From: CBFGRV01 sp965651265 | Lineage (GTDB): Bacteria; Bacteroidota; Rhodothermia; Rhodothermales; VXPQ01 | Reading direction: 5' to 3' | Assembly (NCBI GenBank): GCA_965651265.1 | Contig: CBFGRV010000018.1 | Span: forward strand, 1-64,000 | DNA: 64,000 nucleotides | Shown: one piece after another, positions 18,888 to 28,577 of the stretch | How positions within the stretch are numbered: the first letter of the stretch is position 1 | How the letters are laid out: every line of letters starts with the position of its first letter | Position numbers and translations under genes: made by a program | Notes under the pieces: generated by a model | What the model was told of the DNA's origin: nothing | Databases searched by the model: none | Seen by the model: the letters and a program-made list of their open reading frames with translations, nothing else

Positions 18888-20309
18888 TCAGGGGCCCGCT
18901 AGCTGGGTACGGGCCGCACGCGTTGCGGAGTCGAGATCCAGCCCGAGCAGCTCAGCGATCGTGCGTCCCACATGCGTATTGTCATGGTTGCCGATGAATC
19001 GGTGTGAGCCGGGACCGAACGCGTAGAGATTCACGTCCACTGCCGTATGGTTGCCCGTCGTCCATCCGACGCCCGCCCGCCGATCGACGAGGTCGCCCAC
19101 AACAGAGGCCACGCGGCGCCCGCTCACCGCGGCCGCCTGCAACTGCTCGCGCTCCGAGTCGCTGAGATCGTCGATGCCGGTGTACGCCTCCAGCACCTCG
19201 GCGCTGTTTCCACGCCCGGCGAGTGCCTCGGCAACGGCTGTCTGCGAGGCACGAATGGACGCCAACACGGCCGGATTCCAGGAAGCGCCGCTCCGCCCGA
19301 GCGTCAAGCCGCCCGTTTCATGGTCGGCCACCGAAATGACCAGCGTGTTGCCGTTCCGCCGTGCGAAATCCAGCATCGCGGCCACGGCCTCATCATAGGC
19401 CAGCATTTCGCGCAGGTGCGCCGCGGCGTCGTTCCGGTGTCCGGCCACGTCGATATTGCTGCCTTCTACCATCAGGAAGAAGCCCTCGCGCGAGCCCTCC
19501 AGCAAATCCACCGCTTTTCGCGCCATCGCCGCAAGAGAGGGCTCTGCCCGATCGTCCCGGTCGATCTCCAGGACCATGTCTTCATCCGCAAAAACGCCCA
19601 CCACCGGAACTCGCAATCGCCCCTCGAACTCCTCCTTCGACAGAACGACTTGGTACCCTTTGTCCCGCCATTCCTGCAGGAGATCGCGACCGTCCTGACG
19701 GCTTCCACCCTGCTGTGCCGGGACGAAATGCGTTCTCCCGCCACCAAAGATAACGTCTACCGGTTGCTCCACGATCTGCGCGGCAGATTCGTTCATCATG
19801 GAACGGTGGGGCACGTGCGCCATGAACGCCGCCGGCGTGGCATCCTGAAGAAAGCTCTGCACGACGATCCCCGTCGCCATCCCCTTCGCCTCTGCAGCCT
19901 CCACCAGCGTGCCCAGTGCGCGCCCTTCCGCGTCCATACCCACCGAACCGTTGCTCGTCTTCACCCCCGTCGCATACGCCGTCGCCCCCGCCGCCGAGTC
20001 CGTGATCCGGCTGTCCGTGGAATGCGTCTGCACCGTCCCGACCAGGATGCCATCCAGCGCCAGGCTGTCTCCACCCGCCACCTCGCGTACGTAATCCCGC
20101 GCCATCGTCGTGCTCGCCGGACCCGTCCCATCGGCTATCATCAGGATCACGTTCCGCGGGCGCTCCGGCGCCCTGGCCCTACTGCTGACGGCCGGCGAAC
20201 AACCCACCAGGATCGGCGCAAGAACGCTCGCCAGCAACAGCGAGATTACGGCGCTCCGAAGGAATATCCCGCGTGCCGCAGAATAGCCGCCCGCGCCACC
20301 GCCTTCCAC
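18888..20309 (-). CDS. Alkaline phosphatase, PhoA superfamily (paralogue)
   Basis: An alkaline phosphatase of about 473 residues that aligns along its whole length with the gene immediately downstream, indicating tandem duplication. It has a lipoprotein signal (ending APILVGC), IADGTGPAST, TDSAAGATAY, EGSNIDVAGHRND, ADHETGG and GNHTAVDV, so all metal ligands and the nucleophilic serine are kept. The start is not ATG. The ATG that opens the frame at 20477 would overlap SusD by about 100 bases, so I prefer GTG 20309; TTG 20318, preceded by AAGG, is a close alternative. It begins about 65 bases after the SusD stop and is probably in the same operon. Confidence 0.9.
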   Translation of the reverse strand: MEGGGAGGYSAARGIFLRSAVISLLLASVLAPILVGCSPAVSSRARAPERPRNVILMIADGTGPASTTMARDYVREVAGGDSLALDGILVGTVQTHSTDSRITDSAAGATAYATGVKTSNGSVGMDAEGRALGTLVEAAEAKGMATGIVVQSFLQDATPAAFMAHVPHRSMMNESAAQIVEQPVDVIFGGGRTHFVPAQQGGSRQDGRDLLQEWRDKGYQVVLSKEEFEGRLRVPVVGVFADEDMVLEIDRDDRAEPSLAAMARKAVDLLEGSREGFFLMVEGSNIDVAGHRNDAAAHLREMLAYDEAVAAMLDFARRNGNTLVISVADHETGGLTLGRSGASWNPAVLASIRASQTAVAEALAGRGNSAEVLEAYTGIDDLSDSEREQLQAAAVSGRRVASVVGDLVDRRAGVGWTTGNHTAVDVNLYAFGPGSHRFIGNHDNTHVGRTIAELLGLDLDSATRAARTQLAGP

Positions 20310-20373
20310 GACGATCAACGTACCTTGTCCGACAGCGTGATCCGAGTATCGATCAGGTGAGGTCGTTGCAACG

Positions 20374-22041
20374 CTAGTATCCCGGGTTGTTAGGCATAGG
20401 GCTGTTGAGATTGGCATCCACAACGGATTGAGGAATCGGGAACAACAGATCCCGCTCGGTGACCAGATCTCCTCCATTCTTGTTGTACGCTCTCACCCGT
20501 TCGAGAAACTTACCCGTTCTGAGGAGGGTCCAGCGCCGATGCTCTTCATAGAATAGCTCTCGCGAACGCTCGTCCAATATGAAGTCGAGCGTGACATCGG
20601 CGGCCGTAATATCGCTGGCGTTTGCGCGGCGCCGCACCTCGTTGATTGACTGCGCGGCGTCTCCAGTCCTCCCCAAGTGGAACTGCGCTTCTGCCCGGAG
20701 CAAGTAGGTTTCCGCGAGCCTCAGGTACACCTGGTCATTGTGGTTTACGTCCGCCTGCATGTTATTTGGGTCTGTTCCCTCTGCTTTCCGGAAGAAGGGC
20801 CAGTCGAAACGGTTCCTATCATCCTGGGTGAGGTCTCTGCTCCAGTCCAACCAGAGCGTGTCCCCATAAGCGTACCCGGGAGGCAGGTTATCCGCCGGAT
20901 AAGGGGCATTCTGTTCTGCGTCTTTCAGGACGAAGAACCACCGTATGGCATGCTCAGACCCCCGATCGTCTCCCGGCTCGTAGAGCTCGAGCGCCCATTT
21001 TGTAGCCGATTTACGGGCATACCCCAGTCCGCCCCTTTCGTGCGTGAGCTGAAGCGGGATTACGTCGCCGATTCGAATATTCCAGTACCTGCTCAGGTGA
21101 GTTCTTCGATAGGTGCTGCCACCGCCTCCGATTATATTCTGCCCGAACTGAAATACCCAGAGTGCTTCTGTATTTCCCTCTTCGCGATTACTGTTGCCTT
21201 CCTTGAACATATCCATGAAGGGAACGCCGGGCTCATTCAGGCCGACGCCGTACCGCTGCGTAACGAGACGATAGGCTCCGTTGTTGATGACCTCGTTCGT
21301 CCAGGATATGGCTGTCTCATACTCTCCCTCTAGAATGTACATTTCTGCGAGATAGTGCTGAACCGCGCCCTTGGAAATCCTGCCGGGCAGCGACGGTTCG
21401 ACCGGCACGTGTTCAGCGGCAAAAAGTAGATCCGCGATGATTTGTTCTCGGACCTCTTCTACCGGCGCCCTTGTCCAATCCGTCCGAATGGTCGATCCTC
21501 TAGCCTCTTCGAGGCTAAGCGGAACATCCCCCCAGCCATACATTAGATGGCGGTAGGCCCACGCCCGAACTGCCCTGGCTTCCCCGACGATTCGATTCTT
21601 GTTCTCCTGTGGGCTACGGCCGCCTCCCGACCAGTCCACCTCTTCATTCTCGGCTCGTTCAATGATCGTGTTGGCAGCATTGATGATGCCGTACAGCCAA
21701 GTGAATACCTCTTCGTAGGCTTCATTAGTGGGATGGTTGTGGTCCCGCCAGTACATTGACACCGTGACCCATCCACCCGTATGGTGATTGGTCGTCATGT
21801 TGTCGGTCCCCGACATGAACATGCCGCCCATCATGGCATGGCTATTCGACGGCGTTCGCTCTCGCTCACGGCGCACCTGTGCGTACAGCCCGTTGAGCCC
21901 TGCTTCGAACCCACTGTAGCTCGCATAAAGCCGGTCGGTGGTCAGCAAATGCGGCGGATTTTCGTTCAGATTATCAACCAGATCGCATCCCGATATTACG
22001 GAGATCGCGGCGGCGAGCAGAAACACACGAAATAGCTTCAT
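20374..22041 (-). CDS. SusD/RagB-family nutrient-binding outer-membrane lipoprotein
   Basis: A 555-residue SusD-like surface lipoprotein. The signal peptide ends in VISGC with the lipidated Cys19, followed by the usual NENPPH stretch. TPR-like helices include the family signature RAVRAWAYRHLMYGWGDVPL near residues 165-185, and the C-terminus has VYLRLAETYLLRAEAQFHLG and ERDLLFPIP. SusD proteins cap the SusC barrel and capture the nutrient. It starts 41 bases after the SusC stop. Alkaline phosphatases rather than glycosidases follow, so the ligand may be phosphorylated; this is inference. Confidence 0.95.
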   Translation of the reverse strand: MKLFRVFLLAAAISVISGCDLVDNLNENPPHLLTTDRLYASYSGFEAGLNGLYAQVRRERERTPSNSHAMMGGMFMSGTDNMTTNHHTGGWVTVSMYWRDHNHPTNEAYEEVFTWLYGIINAANTIIERAENEEVDWSGGGRSPQENKNRIVGEARAVRAWAYRHLMYGWGDVPLSLEEARGSTIRTDWTRAPVEEVREQIIADLLFAAEHVPVEPSLPGRISKGAVQHYLAEMYILEGEYETAISWTNEVINNGAYRLVTQRYGVGLNEPGVPFMDMFKEGNSNREEGNTEALWVFQFGQNIIGGGGSTYRRTHLSRYWNIRIGDVIPLQLTHERGGLGYARKSATKWALELYEPGDDRGSEHAIRWFFVLKDAEQNAPYPADNLPPGYAYGDTLWLDWSRDLTQDDRNRFDWPFFRKAEGTDPNNMQADVNHNDQVYLRLAETYLLRAEAQFHLGRTGDAAQSINEVRRRANASDITAADVTLDFILDERSRELFYEEHRRWTLLRTGKFLERVRAYNKNGGDLVTERDLLFPIPQSVVDANLNSPMPNNPGY

Positions 22042-22082
22042 TTACCTATCCGAATTGCAATGAATAGCCAATGACGCCTGCA

Positions 22083-25000
22083 TCAGAATTGCAGATTCGC
22101 GCCAAACCCGATCTCTCGCTGTAGCGGCGTCGAGAACTGATTGTTTAATTCAGGATCTAGCCCCGTCCATTTCGTTATCGTCGCCAGATTTCGTCCAGTA
22201 ACGTATAAACGTAGACGTTGCGTACCGAGCTTTTGCATGAGCGAATTGGGGAGGTCGTAAGACAGCGTGACGTCCTTGAGGCGAATAAAGCTCGCATCCT
22301 CGTAGTAATCAGCTTCGACTCCCGACATCAGGTGCGCGTATAGGTGGTTCGCGATCCAATCATTCGTCGGATTCTCCGGCGTCCACCAGTCTTTCTTCGT
22401 CGCGTTGATCCTGACTTCCGCATAGGTATAGTCATCCCTCTGCGAATTGGCCTTCGTAACGCCATGGACTCCATGCACGAATACTGAAAGGCCTATGTTT
22501 TTGTAGTAGAACGTATTCGTAAGGCCCCAGATCACACTGGGATCAGTCTTTCCAATGATCTGTCTGTCGGCTCCCGTCAGCACCCCATCCCCGTCAACGT
22601 CCCTCAACTTCACGAAGCCCGGTTGGGAATCCCATTTTGCGGCTTCCTCTGCTTCGTGTAACTGCCAGGTGCCCTCCCATACGTAGTCATAGTTGACGTT
22701 AATCGGATGGCCGATAAACCACTCGTTAGCTACGTCGTCCCTCTTGTCCCCGTAGAGATCAACGATCTCGTTCTTCACGTAAGCCACGTTGCCATCCGTC
22801 CGCCAAACAAATTTGCTGTTGGCAATATTCCTGGTGCTGAGCAACACGTCGAACCCTTGGTTTCTCGTTTCACCGATGTTCTGAATGATAGATGTGATGC
22901 CATGCACTGAAGAAATACTCCGGTTCAGGAGCAGGTCCGTCGTGTTCGTGTTGTACACGTTGATTTCCCCGCTCAACCTGTTTTTGAGCACCGTGAAGTC
23001 CAGGCCAAGGTTCAGTGTTTTGGAGGATTCCCATCCTAGGTTGTCCTGGCCGAGCCGGCTTGGAATGAATCCAGGGGCCGTGGTATTTCCGGCGAGCCCG
23101 TTGTACTGGCCGAGCCTGGACATGGCACTATAGGCGGACACCGCGTGGTTTCCATTGAGGCCCCATGATATCCTCGGCTTCAACTGGCTGATGGCGCTGC
23201 TCCGCGGAAAGAAGGATTCATCGTGTAGATTCCAGGCGACCGCGACGGACGGGAACACGCCCCATTTCGTGTTCGGCCCGAACCCGGAGTACCCGTCCCT
23301 ACGAACGGTAAGCGTTATGAGATAGCGGCTATCATAGCCGTAATTGAGCCGCAGCATCTGCGACATCAGAAACGTCTCGTTGTATGAATAGCCGACATCC
23401 GTGAATCCGGCCTGTGATATCGCGTACCATTTGAGGTAGTCATTCGGGAAATTTCGAGCCTCCACCGAGTGGGTCGTTCCGTTGTTCTTTTCGAAGCTGA
23501 GGACCCCAGTGCCGAAAACCGCATGGACGCCGAAATCCCGGTTGTAAGAGAGTACGTTTTCCACGGCCATGTAGTCCGTCCGAGACCGGCTGGTCTCCGC
23601 CTCGCCGCCCGACTCGAATCCAAACCGCGTATCCCGCCCCATATAATTCGCATAATCGCTCAGTCGCATTCGTAGGCCGACGTTGACCCTGTTGCTGAGC
23701 CCCGGTACGAAAGGCACATCGACACTGATGAAGTTGTTGGTCAGGAATTGATGCGTCTCATCCTGGTTGCTGTACAGGAGGGGTTCGAGCGGATTCCCGA
23801 AATTGCCATCCTCCGGCCACGGGTAAATGGCCTGGTTTCCGTTTTCGTCGTACGGCACCGTTAGGGGATTCATCCGGTACAGACCATCCCCACCGGATAG
23901 CACCGGCGACGCGCCGCTTCTGTCTTCATAGGAATATTGTGTCCGAGTTCCGAGACCGAGCCAGCCTCCAATTCTCGTGTCCAGGTTTATGCGCCCCGAA
24001 AGTCGCAGGTAATCATCATTCAGCGTCAGGCCTTGCACGTCGAGAACGCTTCCGGAGACGTAGTACTGGGAACCGGCAAAGGCGCCCGAAACCGAAAGAT
24101 CGTGCTGATGACTGAATCCTTGCCGCAAACCCAGGTCGACCCAATCCGTCCACCCTCCTGACTCGTAGAGGTCCCGTTCGGACTGCGTGATGACCTCTGG
24201 ATAGCGTATCGATTTGAATTGGAAGAACTCCTCGCCCGTCATCATGTCCGGTATGTTGATGTAGCTCTGCACTCCTACGAACCCATCGTAGGAGAAACGC
24301 GGAGCCCCGTCCGTGCCTCGTTTCGTGGTTACCAGTATGACGCCGTTGGAACCGCGGGCACCATAAATGGCGGCCGCCGAGGCATCCTTCAGCACCTCTA
24401 CAGAGGCTATATCATTGATGTTGATGTCCCGCAAGGCGCCGCCGTAGGGCACACCGTCGAGGACGATCAGCGGATCGTTGCTTGCTGTTATGGAATTCCG
24501 GCCCCTGATCAGAATCGCCTCGCTCGGCGTAGTCCCTGCGGACGAGGTCTGTACCATGACCCCCGGTACGGCTCCCTGAATGACCTGGCTAAGAGAGCGA
24601 TTGCTCATCAGCTCCAATCTTTCAACGGGGACGGTGGCGACGGAACCGGTGATATCGCTCCGCCGCTGCGCGCCGTAACCGACGACGACTATCTCATCAC
24701 CCTGATATGCTTCCTGGAAGAGCTCGAAACGCACGGTCGTAGTCTGGCCGTCTACCACTACCACTTCGCGAATTTGCGTTCGATACCCTAGATATGAGGC
24801 CTGGAGATCATATGTGCCCGGGGCCACGTCGGAAATCGTAAACCGACCGTTTTCATCCGTCGCTGCACCAGTGGTAGTCCCAGATATGACCACGTTGGCG
24901 CCGATCAACGGCTCGTCGGTCTCGGCATCGCTTACCACACCTTCGATCGTACCGACCAGAATTTCTTCGGGCACCTCGGCAGCTGGCTCCGCGGTCGCCT

Positions 25001-25475
25001 CTGTCACGTGCTTGCGTGCAACCAGTAGTTGCCCGTTTTTGCTTATCTTTGATTCGAGATCCGTCCCGCGCAGCGCCTCGTGTAGAGCCACCGCGACCGA
25101 TACGTTCTCAAGAAATAGCGTGACGGGTTCCGCGGAAGCAATCGTATGTCCCCCGTACGCCAGCCGCAGGTCGGCTTTTCTGGCTATCCGGCCGAGGACC
25201 CCCGCCAGCGGCTCCTCGTGTGCCTCAATGGAGATAAGCTTGTTGAGCTTCTCCATGCTGTTCAGGGCGAGGGGAGCCTGAGATGTGCGACTCGTCCGCC
25301 TCTCCTCGGCCGCGTACCTATCCTGTGCCAGTGCGGGAGCCATCAGTAAAAGAAGGAATGCGAGCACGCCGGCAAACCGTCGGCCGAATGCGATAGCCGG
25401 AATCGATTTCCCAACACTCTGGTGCCACTTCCTTGACGTGTGCAGAGGGGTCTTCTGATCGACTAGTGTCACCAT
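22083..25475 (-). CDS. SusC/RagA-family TonB-dependent transporter with STN signalling domain
   Basis: A 1130-residue outer-membrane transporter. After the signal peptide (ending LLMAPALAQ) there is an STN domain at about residues 53-135, of the kind that contacts an anti-sigma factor. Then come a carboxypeptidase-regulatory-like domain (IEGVVSDAETDEPLIGANV to SYLGYRTQ), the plug with the SusC signature GVPYGGALRDININDIASV and KDASAAAIYGARGSNGVI, and a long beta barrel ending in aromatic Phe. It should import a bound nutrient using TonB energy and also signal to the FecR encoded 25 bases upstream. Full length, no breaks. Paired with SusD downstream. Confidence 0.96.
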   Translation of the reverse strand: MVTLVDQKTPLHTSRKWHQSVGKSIPAIAFGRRFAGVLAFLLLLMAPALAQDRYAAEERRTSRTSQAPLALNSMEKLNKLISIEAHEEPLAGVLGRIARKADLRLAYGGHTIASAEPVTLFLENVSVAVALHEALRGTDLESKISKNGQLLVARKHVTEATAEPAAEVPEEILVGTIEGVVSDAETDEPLIGANVVISGTTTGAATDENGRFTISDVAPGTYDLQASYLGYRTQIREVVVVDGQTTTVRFELFQEAYQGDEIVVVGYGAQRRSDITGSVATVPVERLELMSNRSLSQVIQGAVPGVMVQTSSAGTTPSEAILIRGRNSITASNDPLIVLDGVPYGGALRDININDIASVEVLKDASAAAIYGARGSNGVILVTTKRGTDGAPRFSYDGFVGVQSYINIPDMMTGEEFFQFKSIRYPEVITQSERDLYESGGWTDWVDLGLRQGFSHQHDLSVSGAFAGSQYYVSGSVLDVQGLTLNDDYLRLSGRINLDTRIGGWLGLGTRTQYSYEDRSGASPVLSGGDGLYRMNPLTVPYDENGNQAIYPWPEDGNFGNPLEPLLYSNQDETHQFLTNNFISVDVPFVPGLSNRVNVGLRMRLSDYANYMGRDTRFGFESGGEAETSRSRTDYMAVENVLSYNRDFGVHAVFGTGVLSFEKNNGTTHSVEARNFPNDYLKWYAISQAGFTDVGYSYNETFLMSQMLRLNYGYDSRYLITLTVRRDGYSGFGPNTKWGVFPSVAVAWNLHDESFFPRSSAISQLKPRISWGLNGNHAVSAYSAMSRLGQYNGLAGNTTAPGFIPSRLGQDNLGWESSKTLNLGLDFTVLKNRLSGEINVYNTNTTDLLLNRSISSVHGITSIIQNIGETRNQGFDVLLSTRNIANSKFVWRTDGNVAYVKNEIVDLYGDKRDDVANEWFIGHPINVNYDYVWEGTWQLHEAEEAAKWDSQPGFVKLRDVDGDGVLTGADRQIIGKTDPSVIWGLTNTFYYKNIGLSVFVHGVHGVTKANSQRDDYTYAEVRINATKKDWWTPENPTNDWIANHLYAHLMSGVEADYYEDASFIRLKDVTLSYDLPNSLMQKLGTQRLRLYVTGRNLATITKWTGLDPELNNQFSTPLQREIGFGANLQF

Positions 25476-25499
25476 GGCGCAATTTCGTAGACGTAGACG

Positions 25500-26540
25500 T
25501 TATCTATAGAACGTGATCGTTCGGTGATCACGCGTGTATTTCAGATCGAGTACAACCGCAATTGAGTTCAGGATTTCGCTGAGCGGTTCATTCGTGAAGG
25601 AGGCATTGAGGACATCAACCGTGGACGGAGGGACCAGCAAAACGACATCGAGATCATACCATCGTTCGAGTTCATCCCGAACCTCATCGAAGGAGGCGTT
25701 CCTGAACAGGAGTCTTCCTTCACGCCATGCGAAGTATGGGGTGAGGTCCACTCCATGCCTGGCGGCCAGAGTCCCGTTCCCTACGATTCCGAGAGATTGA
25801 GGGTGAAGCAGTACTGTGTCAGGTGATGGAGAGGAAGGTGACGACAGCGCCACTTCACCTTTAGACACAGCAACCACGGTTTCGCCGCCCGCTTTGACAC
25901 GCACGCTGAAGGCCGTGCCACGCACCTCGACGATGGCATCTCCCGCTTCAATGATGAAAGGCTGGCCTTCGATCGCGTGGACATCGAAGAAACCCTCGCC
26001 TCGAAGTCGAACGTGTCGAGACGTCTGGCCGAAGGCTGCATCCACGACCAGTTCGCTCTCCGAGTTGAGGTACACGTGCGTTCCATCGGTGAGATTGATC
26101 GTTGCGCGGACACCCCTGTCCACCGTGTAGACACGATCCTGTGCTACCTCTTCTGGCGCCGGCACGGGGTCCCATCCGCCCAGGCGCAACACGATAAGGG
26201 ATGCAGTGAGTGCGAACGCCATCACGATCGCCAATCGGATCCCGTACCTGCCGGAGGGCCGACGCCGGGGATTGCGCCGAACCGGGGAGCGATGCGGATC
26301 GCGCGATGCCGGCTCGTTCATTCGGGCATCGAGCATGAGATCCTGCCACGCACGTTCAACGTCTCTCGTTCTAATTGGACGACCCGCCATTTGCCAGTCT
26401 TTTCGGAGGTCTTCCACGAGTTGCGCGAGCTCCGCATCTTCGGCCATGGCTTCTTCGAGCCGGGCAGATTCGTCAGGTGTGCATTCGCGAGTTATGTAGC
26501 GAGCAAGGAGGGTCCAATCGGCCCCTGAAGTCGGCTGCAT
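25500..26540 (-). CDS. FecR-family anti-sigma factor
   Basis: A 346-residue transmembrane regulator. The N-terminal cytoplasmic part (about 1-95) resembles the sigma-binding region, followed by one membrane segment at about 100-118 (AIVMAFALTASLIVL). The periplasmic FecR domain contains TINLTDGTHVYLNSESEL and GEGFFDVHAI, and a C-terminal STN-like domain (DEVRDELERWYDLDV) ends the protein. It should hold the ECF sigma encoded upstream inactive until SusC signals substrate binding. It ends 25 bases before the SusC gene begins and starts 184 bases after the sigma gene. Confidence 0.95.
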   Translation of the reverse strand: MQPTSGADWTLLARYITRECTPDESARLEEAMAEDAELAQLVEDLRKDWQMAGRPIRTRDVERAWQDLMLDARMNEPASRDPHRSPVRRNPRRRPSGRYGIRLAIVMAFALTASLIVLRLGGWDPVPAPEEVAQDRVYTVDRGVRATINLTDGTHVYLNSESELVVDAAFGQTSRHVRLRGEGFFDVHAIEGQPFIIEAGDAIVEVRGTAFSVRVKAGGETVVAVSKGEVALSSPSSPSPDTVLLHPQSLGIVGNGTLAARHGVDLTPYFAWREGRLLFRNASFDEVRDELERWYDLDVVLLVPPSTVDVLNASFTNEPLSEILNSIAVVLDLKYTRDHRTITFYR

Positions 26541-26724
26541 ACTTGACCGCAGCTTGTTAAGGACGTTGACGGCGTGAGACTATGGAACCGGGATCGATGG
26601 AGAGCGCATCAACGGCGTCCTACCCTGAGGATATGCCGCCAGGTGGATACGTCTTCCTCACTCTCTAAGCCACGGCAGACAGGGAGAACCCCTATCGCGG
26701 GTGAAAAAATTCAGCGGAGATGTG

Positions 26725-27342
26725 TCAGGAGCGGGTAACGCGGTAGGCTGCGAGGCATTGACGAAGCTGCCTCAGCGCATGGCCCATTTGGTGTTCGACG
26801 GTCTTCTTGGAGATTTCCATGACTGCCGCGATCTCGGCATATGAAAGGCCATGCCAGCGTGCGAGCTGGAACACCATTCTCTGTCGCTCAGGCATCAAGG
26901 AGATGCACATGTTAGTGGCCTTTCGAAGTTCATGGATTTCATGATCGCGTTCAGGATTTGCTTCGGAAATCGGGGTTTGATGTGTACTTATAGAATCATA
27001 TGGAATCGGTTCTATTGTGCTACGCTTTACGCTTCGGTTGCGCCACGTATTTATGATCTCGAATCTTGCCGCTCCATACAGGTAACTTCGAACAGAAATT
27101 TCTGGATACCACATTTCTTTTTTCATCCAAATGCGCAAAAAGATATTCTGCACAATATCCTCTGCCTCATTCCCATCTCCGATATTGTATTCAACGTAAT
27201 CGCACAATGGTTCGTAATAAAACCTGTATAGCGCCTCAAACGCCGACCTGTCACCCTGTCGGACGCCGACGGCCCTCGCTCGATCTCGCTCTTCTTCGGT
27301 GGGATTCCGGCTAGGTATGCCAGATCCTAACTGAAACTGCAT
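26725..27342 (-). CDS. ECF RNA polymerase sigma factor (Bacteroides FecI-like group)
   Basis: A 205-residue sigma-70 family protein with region 2 (ALYRFYYEPLCDYVEY, NEAEDIVQNIFLRIW) and region 4 (LARWHGLSYAEIAAVMEISK, followed by TVEHQMGHALRQLR). Its length is typical for the FecI-like extracytoplasmic group. The middle of the gene is more AT-rich than its neighbours. It precedes FecR, SusC and SusD on the same strand, so it most likely drives this locus under FecR control. The 173 bases upstream, before the next gene, should hold its own promoter, but no convincing element was identified. Confidence 0.95.
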   Translation of the reverse strand: MQFQLGSGIPSRNPTEEERDRARAVGVRQGDRSAFEALYRFYYEPLCDYVEYNIGDGNEAEDIVQNIFLRIWMKKEMWYPEISVRSYLYGAARFEIINTWRNRSVKRSTIEPIPYDSISTHQTPISEANPERDHEIHELRKATNMCISLMPERQRMVFQLARWHGLSYAEIAAVMEISKKTVEHQMGHALRQLRQCLAAYRVTRS

Positions 27343-27515
27343 GTCGCCGCCACTGATTGGGCTCCGTCACTTGAAATCGGCTCGCTCGTGCCGCGACCGC
27401 CGGATGCTGCGAAATGTTGCAGGCTGTGCCGCACGGCCGGCGCGGCTGACCGGATATACCAATCGATCCACTCAAACTAAGAATATTACTGAGAGATGCT
27501 ACCGGCGAGCGTACG

Positions 27516-28499
27516 TTAGCGCAGCATGAGGCGAACCCCGAGCTGCATCCGGGCATCGACGCCGCCCTCGGTTGCCCACTGCTTGAGAGGCACGCTCAGG
27601 AAGGGGATGACCTGATAGCTAGGTCTATTGTATTCGATGCCCGATCGTACCCACACGACTCCTCCGCGGTATTCGGAAGGGCCGCTTTCGTCGGTGGAGT
27701 CGGGCACACCGCCAATTCTCGTCTCGAAAAGCTCATACTGACCGCCCTCACCCATTAGCGCCACGAAGAGGTTGCTGCGCGCAGGATCGAAGATGAGGTT
27801 GTAGGTCCACATGAAGTGCAGCTCCATGCCGAGCGCCCGAGTGTCGATGAACTGGGACCGGGCCAAATCCGCCAGGAGGGCTTCTTCCTCGATAGGAGTC
27901 GCACCGGCGGGGAGGAATTGGCGATACCCCTTGCGAACGCGTCGGACACCCACGGCGAAATCCGAGGAAAAGAGGGGCGTAAGGGCGCGCGTCGAGATGA
28001 AGGCGATGTCGAGCTGTGGAAAACCGACACGTCCGTCCGAGGCCGGATCCACGGCCAGCCGAAAGGCGAAATCGGAATGTTCGACCGTCCAGTAGTATTT
28101 GAGCCCGACCCAGCTCAGGACGATGGTTCGGCCGGTGGCCGTGCCCGCCGCATCCCAGTAGGCATTCAAGTCGAGCCTCTCGGCCATCCGGTAGTGAAGC
28201 CGGAAGCTCAGGGTAAGCGGGGAGCCGCTCGTCGGGAGACCGCTGCCCGGAATCGGACCCGAAGCGCGGTACGCCACCTCGCCGGTTGCCGCGATTCCAT
28301 CATGGAAGACCTTTCGCGCAGTCTCGCTCCGGTAGAAGGGATCGTTAACCGGGAATGGTCGCTGCGCTCGTGCGGATTCCGGCCAGAAAAGCGAGAGGAG
28401 CAGAAATACCAGACCGATGGGCCGGCAGACATCCTGCCCGATCGACCAACCCCCTCCCCTGTGTCGTAGTCGTGGCATGGCGTGGCTCCGGGCCCGCAC
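27516..28499 (-). CDS. Putative outer-membrane or periplasmic protein, unknown function
   Basis: A protein of about 320 residues that I do not recognise. A hydrophobic signal segment (IGLVFLLLSLFWP) ends in ARAQ, a good cleavage site. The mature part is rich in alternating aromatic/polar strands (for example FRLHYRMAERLDLNAYWD, FHFMWTY-like pieces) and ends in a short strand, VRLMLR, consistent with a beta-barrel. The start could be ATG 28499 or the internal ATG at 28478, which gives a shorter n-region. It sits between the ECF sigma gene and the UPF0173 hydrolase, all on the minus strand. No function can be assigned. Confidence 0.7.
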   Translation of the reverse strand: MRARSHAMPRLRHRGGGWSIGQDVCRPIGLVFLLLSLFWPESARAQRPFPVNDPFYRSETARKVFHDGIAATGEVAYRASGPIPGSGLPTSGSPLTLSFRLHYRMAERLDLNAYWDAAGTATGRTIVLSWVGLKYYWTVEHSDFAFRLAVDPASDGRVGFPQLDIAFISTRALTPLFSSDFAVGVRRVRKGYRQFLPAGATPIEEEALLADLARSQFIDTRALGMELHFMWTYNLIFDPARSNLFVALMGEGGQYELFETRIGGVPDSTDESGPSEYRGGVVWVRSGIEYNRPSYQVIPFLSVPLKQWATEGGVDARMQLGVRLMLR

Positions 28500-28577
28500 C
28501 GAGATGAACCCAGTAGGGAAAATGTACGCCGGCTTAGCAGAAGCGTTTCCCGTAGGTGCCCTGGGCGACCATGCCCG

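Noticed and set aside
19047..20360. Plus-strand open frame of 437 codons
   Set aside because: It is antisense to the alkaline phosphatase gene whose active-site motifs are intact, and is Arg/His-rich without domains.
20310..20477. Longer N-terminus for the first alkaline phosphatase, from ATG 20477
   Set aside because: It would overlap SusD by about 100 bases and place 70 extra residues before the signal peptide.
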